Below, one piece after another: positions 59,987 to 64,000 of a stretch of DNA of 64,000 nucleotides. Position 1 is the stretch's first letter. Each line of letters opens with the position of its first letter. Both the position numbers and the translations under genes were made by a program. The stretch covers positions 1-64,000 of the forward strand of contig NZ_CAKMAA020000021.1 in the NCBI RefSeq assembly GCF_924101635.2, given 5' to 3'. The notes beneath the pieces are model-generated. The model saw only the letters and a program-made list of their open reading frames with translations, made no database searches and had not been told where the DNA came from. The DNA comes from Candidatus Nitrotoga sp. HW29. Its GTDB lineage: Bacteria > Pseudomonadota > Gammaproteobacteria > Burkholderiales > Gallionellaceae.

Positions 59987-60395
59987 GGGATTGTTCTTTT
60001 TTATTTTTATCTGAATCTAGCGTACCGCCAATTGAAGATCCATATAGGTTTACCATAAAACGAACAAAAGCGCTTCCGGCAGCAACATAAAATAATGCGA
60101 TGATGAATCCCCAGTCCACCCAAGGACGCTCATCACCCGGACGGAGGCCCCAAAATGGGAAACTCAAACCCACCGCAACCAATAACACCGCGACAGTAAC
60201 GCCTACAAACCAATAAGGTATCTTTTTTTGCGATTCAGGAATGGTTTCTACCAGCTCCCAATCTTCAAGACCACGCTTGGCCATGCGTTCTTCATCAGAA
60301 GCATAACCAAAATGGTCATCCGGCTTCTCACCCCAGTGTTGTTCATCTACTTGCGATAAGTCTCGATTTTTTTCACTTATCTCGCTGGCAATCAT
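59964..60395 (-). CDS. Two-helix membrane protein of unknown function
   Basis: 143 residues from ATG 60395, which has AAGGAG 7 bases upstream; a longer frame to 60446 is rejected. A charged N-terminal cytosolic region of about 58 residues (rich in Glu and Asp) is followed by two helices (PYWFVGVTVAVLLVAVGLSF, then WGFIIALFYVAAGSAFVRFM) and a charged tail. It is not a recognised Cco subunit. It overlaps ccoG by 4 bases, so it is translated together with it. Confidence 0.65.
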   Translation of the reverse strand: MIASEISEKNRDLSQVDEQHWGEKPDDHFGYASDEERMAKRGLEDWELVETIPESQKKIPYWFVGVTVAVLLVAVGLSFPFWGLRPGDERPWVDWGFIIALFYVAAGSAFVRFMVNLYGSSIGGTLDSDKNKKEQSHEFNAEK

Positions 60396-61732
60396 AAGTT
60401 TCTCCTTTGTTCGGAAAAATGTTGAACAGGGAATCGGCCCATCCAAGTATCACCTGCAGAAACTTCAACTACAACAGAATATAAGCCTCGTGGCAAATTC
60501 TGCGCGATAGAAAGAATAAGCGATTCTCGTCCGATCGGTGGTAATTTAACGTTTTCAGCGCTAAGCTGATAACTACCCGGCGGCAAACCTAACACACGCA
60601 CATGCAGTTCCGCTGAATGATACAGCTTGTTGGAAAGCGCAATGCGATATTCTTGAACGGTGTGACTCTGTTGGATATCCGCATTACCCACTGCTACATG
60701 ATAAGGTTGATATGACCATAATCCCCAAACAAACATCACCGCACCTAATACCACGAAGGGAGACGTCCAACCCATTCGGGCAAACAAAGAAATGACAGCC
60801 CCCCGAAATTTATTTACACCTTTATTCGTGCGCTCAAGCATATCGAAACGTAGTAACCCAGGAACGCCTTGTTTATTATGCAGGCGATTGCAAGCATCCA
60901 CGCAATCACCGCAATTGATACAACTGTCATAAACATCAGTTTTGCGCGGATCCAGATCAATAAAACAAGAAGTAACACAATAATTACATTTGGCGCATTC
61001 ATCGCTACGACTGGCATCGTATGCTATATGCAAAGTCTGCTTGGTTTTAAACGAATGCATCCAAACTCTGTAAATACAAGCGTAGCGGCACCAAAAATGT
61101 CTTATCAATGCAATATCTATAAAAATAATCACGACACAAACCGCGTAAATCCAATGTAGCGATCCCGCCAACTTGGCATTTTCTTGAAGTGTTACAAAAG
61201 ACCACACCACACTTGGCTGATAAAAATAAAATAATGGGATTAGCGCAAAAAACATAGCCCCCCCCAAAAATGCAACACCTAACAGCATCCAATTTATGAT
61301 CTTGTTCTTGGCACCCGCCACGCGTAGCGCTTCACCAGTTAAGCTTACTTCTGCATGCTTACCTAATAGTTTGTATGTAAGATTGTTAGCCCATTCGGCC
61401 ATACTATTTTGAGGACAAACCCAACCGCAAAACACAGTACCTGCAGTCGAGTACAGTAATACCAAACTACTCGCCAAGAAGAGCCATGCCCCAGTTACCA
61501 AGGAAAAATCAGCCAGCCAAATCTGTCTATCAAGCACAACAAAAGCGGCAGCACCCGGATCAATTCGGAATAGGCCACTAGCTGGAATTAGTACAACAAG
61601 GATCAGGGCCAGTATCTGCACCAAGCGCCGCTTCCATCGGAATCCAGAAGGCACTGGCTTGGAACCTACAACCGTGCCAATAACCTTAACTGGAATACTG
61701 GAAATGGATTTATACTTTACGCCGCCAGCCAT
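60392..61732 (-). CDS. ccoG: cbb3 oxidase assembly iron-sulfur protein CcoG
   Basis: 446 residues. Membrane helices with the FixG/RdxA motif CGWVCPQNSMAEW, then two ferredoxin-type clusters (CAKCNYCVTSC and CINCGDCVDAC), more helices and a C-terminal FixG immunoglobulin-like domain. CcoG is the proposed copper reductase in assembly of cbb3 oxidase. No ccoNOP genes are in the window. It starts 8 bases after the spermidine-synthase-like gene ends. Confidence 0.9.
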   Translation of the reverse strand: MAGGVKYKSISSIPVKVIGTVVGSKPVPSGFRWKRRLVQILALILVVLIPASGLFRIDPGAAAFVVLDRQIWLADFSLVTGAWLFLASSLVLLYSTAGTVFCGWVCPQNSMAEWANNLTYKLLGKHAEVSLTGEALRVAGAKNKIINWMLLGVAFLGGAMFFALIPLFYFYQPSVVWSFVTLQENAKLAGSLHWIYAVCVVIIFIDIALIRHFWCRYACIYRVWMHSFKTKQTLHIAYDASRSDECAKCNYCVTSCFIDLDPRKTDVYDSCINCGDCVDACNRLHNKQGVPGLLRFDMLERTNKGVNKFRGAVISLFARMGWTSPFVVLGAVMFVWGLWSYQPYHVAVGNADIQQSHTVQEYRIALSNKLYHSAELHVRVLGLPPGSYQLSAENVKLPPIGRESLILSIAQNLPRGLYSVVVEVSAGDTWMGRFPVQHFSEQRRNL

Positions 61733-61740
61733 AATTTAAG

Positions 61741-64000
61741 TTAATTTCTTGCCGTATTTGCTTCACGGTCAAGCGGACTCAACTCCAGCAAGCGCACACG
61801 GCTCAATTCCGCGCGTGGATCACCCGCATTCCGCTCAATTCGCCACAATGCGCGCATCGCTTCTACGTGATAGGGACTAAGACGCAAAATTTTCTGCAAT
61901 GCCTCTTTCTCACTCAAGCCATGCTCACGCGCCTGCGCTAAAGATGAAAACATACTATCAGCCAATGCATAAGCAATCCAGCGATCTTTTGCATTCGCCT
62001 TATAAGCCAAATGCGTCAGCTGATTAGCCTGTTGCGTTGCGCCGCGCGCAGCGGCAAGCCAGCTTCGCGTCATCAGTTCGCTAGCTACGTAAGCACGTTC
62101 GAAAGCTTCTTTATCGTGGTCACGAATACCAAGCAAGTTTGCAGCGGCTTCCATTTTTGGCCTGGTTTTAAGCAAAACTTGTAATAATTTTGCCACATCT
62201 AATTCACCAGCATAACGCGCGCGCGGCAGACGAAACTCAATTACTGGCGCCCACTCGTCTTGCACCTGATCCTGGCTAGCCGGCAGTGGCCCCCAATAGC
62301 GTCCGAGCCAAGTCCATCCCCCTTCGCCCGCAGTCGCCTCATCTTGTTGTTCCAAAGACAAATGCTGCAAATTAAACAACAGCCCCTGCGCACCCATAAA
62401 TTTCTGCTTTGGGCCTACCAAAGCGAGATGCATGCCATCGAGAAATAGTTGCGCATCTGGAAAAACCCGTCGAAAGCTAGTAAAAATTACATTCAAAGAT
62501 TTGTTGTCAAGTTGGTTGAGCGCCAACCACTGAACAAATAATCCATTTTCGCCTAAGCGATTACGCACGCGCTGAAATTGCTGGACTGATAATAAAGAAC
62601 TTGTACCGGCCAAATCCGGATGAAACACGTCACCGATTATGACATCGTATTGATCCCGACTCGCGCTTAAAAAATGTCGGACGTCGTCACGTTCCACTTT
62701 AGTTTGACGCAACGCGTTGCGATTTAATGGGGCAAACCAACTCGCTGCAGAATCAATCGCACCCTGTGATAGTTCAACAGCACTACGCTTTAAATTTGGA
62801 AACGCTAACGAACCAGCCACAGAAATTCCAGTCCCTAACCCGAGGAATAACACCGAACGAGGCTGTTCGTGCAACAGTAACGGAAGACGCGCTTGATTTG
62901 ACTGCACGAACACCGCCGTAGGGTCAGTTGAAGCATCCATTCTTTGTAAATCAGTCAGCAATACACGCTGCCCGTCTTGTTGCTCCACCACATGAGTCAT
63001 CGAAATGGCATCTTCATAAAAATATAAATCCCTGCTTCCCGCTTGCGCCAGCGGTAATAACATATTAACTGGTGGTAACTTTACAACTGGCCATGCTGCC
63101 ATTAAAAAAACCGGTACGGCAAGCCATGCAATTCGCGACTGCGCCCAAGTTAAACCCACAATCAACAATACCGAAGCTGCTACCGCCACCGTAGCAGCGC
63201 TGCCCCAAAGCGGAATCAGCACCACCCCCGCCACTACCGCACCAAGCGCAGCACCCAATGAATTAGCTCCATACAACCATACCCCACCACCATTTGAGCG
63301 ACCGTTTAACAAGGGCAGCCAAGCGCCGAGCGCCACTGTAACTGGCAAAGTTACCAGCACAAGTAGTAACCCCTGCTTACTCAATGCTTCAAATAAAGAA
63401 ACAAATTCAGCTCGCTCTGCCCATGCCGAAAGTACAGGTAACAACCACAGACTTAATACGGTAAATCCCCCGGCAGCAATGGGCAAGATTAAAAACCATG
63501 CTTGCCTGTGCTGGCGCGGCACGATCAAGCTACCGATACCAATGCCCAACAGAAATGATGCCAAAATCACTGCCAGCACGTACTCGGTGCGTAACATCAC
63601 CATGCCAAACAAACGCGTCCACGCTATTTGCAACATCAAACTTGCCGCACCAATTGCGGCATAGGCAAACAGAAAAATCAGACGTGGTCGGCTTGCCCTA
63701 ACATTTTTCTCAATAATCTGCGCTGTGGTATAACGCGATGAAAACAGCAACAGCGCAACAACTCCAACACATCCAATCGCGGCAACCACTCTAACTGCCC
63801 AGACCCAACCCAAAGCAGGCAGCAACCAAAGTGGTAACAGTGCGCCACAAGCAGCACCGAGAGTATTTAAACCATAAATTTTCCCCAGTCGCTCCGGCCT
63901 ATTTCCCAATGATGCTAAAATCAACGGAAATCCTGCCCCCATAATAAAAGCTGGCAGCAACAACAAGCACAATGCGACACTCGCAATAAGGCCATACCAT
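61741..64000 (-). CDS. Membrane protein with C-terminal spermidine-synthase-like domain, N-terminus beyond the window
   Basis: At least 752 residues are visible; the frame is still open at 64000, so the start is outside. The N-terminal half is a row of about twelve membrane helices. The C-terminal half has a spermidine synthase-like methyltransferase fold (VLFLGLGTGISVAGSLAFPN, LKRSAVELSQGAIDSAASWF, DVIIGDVFHPDLAG, LFVQWLAL) followed by a helical, TPR-like tail (about 120 residues). Such fused proteins are common in proteobacteria. Whether they make polyamines is unknown. It is transcribed with ccoG. Confidence 0.8.
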   Translation of the reverse strand, partial: WYGLIASVALCLLLLPAFIMGAGFPLILASLGNRPERLGKIYGLNTLGAACGALLPLWLLPALGWVWAVRVVAAIGCVGVVALLLFSSRYTTAQIIEKNVRASRPRLIFLFAYAAIGAASLMLQIAWTRLFGMVMLRTEYVLAVILASFLLGIGIGSLIVPRQHRQAWFLILPIAAGGFTVLSLWLLPVLSAWAERAEFVSLFEALSKQGLLLVLVTLPVTVALGAWLPLLNGRSNGGGVWLYGANSLGAALGAVVAGVVLIPLWGSAATVAVAASVLLIVGLTWAQSRIAWLAVPVFLMAAWPVVKLPPVNMLLPLAQAGSRDLYFYEDAISMTHVVEQQDGQRVLLTDLQRMDASTDPTAVFVQSNQARLPLLLHEQPRSVLFLGLGTGISVAGSLAFPNLKRSAVELSQGAIDSAASWFAPLNRNALRQTKVERDDVRHFLSASRDQYDVIIGDVFHPDLAGTSSLLSVQQFQRVRNRLGENGLFVQWLALNQLDNKSLNVIFTSFRRVFPDAQLFLDGMHLALVGPKQKFMGAQGLLFNLQHLSLEQQDEATAGEGGWTWLGRYWGPLPASQDQVQDEWAPVIEFRLPRARYAGELDVAKLLQVLLKTRPKMEAAANLLGIRDHDKEAFERAYVASELMTRSWLAAARGATQQANQLTHLAYKANAKDRWIAYALADSMFSSLAQAREHGLSEKEALQKILRLSPYHVEAMRALWRIERNAGDPRAELSRVRLLELSPLDREANTARN

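Noticed and set aside
1-64000. CRISPR arrays, insertion sequences, prophage or tRNA genes
   Set aside because: No regularly spaced repeats, transposase or integrase frames, or cloverleaf-like sequences were seen in the intergenic gaps.

Overview
The window looks like the chromosome of a betaproteobacterium, most likely a member of the Gallionellaceae/Nitrosomonadales (iron-oxidiser relatives). This is inferred from gene content: a complete division/cell-wall cluster with betaproteobacterial gene order next to rnpB, cbpA-cbpM, dusB-fis-purH-purD, hemA-prfA-prmC, a PEP-CTERM remnant, sspA-sspB, and an alternative complex III (act) operon of the kind reported in freshwater iron oxidisers. No 16S rRNA or other species marker is present, so the family assignment is tentative. 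No tRNA, insertion sequence, prophage or CRISPR array was found.

Layout. 1-4200: accessory end, with a duplicated outer-membrane beta-barrel gene, the cbpA-cbpM chaperone pair and a PEP-CTERM gene that lacks its signal peptide. 4200-20160: housekeeping blocks: dsbC and a ubiquinone hydroxylase; dusB-fis-purH-purD; hemF; the opposing hemA-prfA-prmC operon; apaG, a methyltransferase, a VanZ-like protein, a 2Fe-2S ferredoxin, an alpha/beta hydrolase, hemJ and an rlmL-type rRNA methyltransferase. 20160-30460: respiratory region on the minus strand, actA-B1-B2-C-D-E-F followed with 4-nt overlaps by sspA-sspB, then lgt, and a separate plus-strand c-type cytochrome gene with a good sigma-70 promoter and two strong hairpins behind it. 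30900-35770: a five-gene branched-chain amino acid type ABC importer (livKHMGF). 35950-38210: a TPR protein, an EI24/CysZ-like membrane protein and RNase P RNA. 38530-57555: promoter, three GTGGG MraZ boxes at 10-bp spacing and mraZ-rsmH-ftsL-ftsI-murE-murF-mraY-murD-ftsW-murG-murC-murB-ddl-ftsQ-ftsA-ftsZ-lpxC. 57600-64000: small membrane proteins, an orphan gene, a 36-residue membrane protein with its own ribosome site and terminator, a four-helix CcoN-like protein and, on the opposite strand, a membrane spermidine-synthase-like gene, ccoG, a two-helix protein and a YtkA/FixH-like lipoprotein.

How it fits together. Alternative complex III would oxidise quinol made with help from the ubiquinone hydroxylase and pass electrons to periplasmic c-type cytochromes such as the one at 29921. 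HemA, HemF and HemJ supply haem, and DsbC helps mature periplasmic proteins. Two points stand out. First, sspA-sspB sits directly behind the act operon, where many betaproteobacteria have petABC (cytochrome bc1), which suggests one quinol:cytochrome c oxidoreductase locus has taken the place of the other. Second, the right end holds an oxidase-related module (mini-CcoN, 36-aa protein, FixH-like lipoprotein, two-helix protein, CcoG) with no oxidase core genes in view; it is the best candidate here for an undescribed membrane system.
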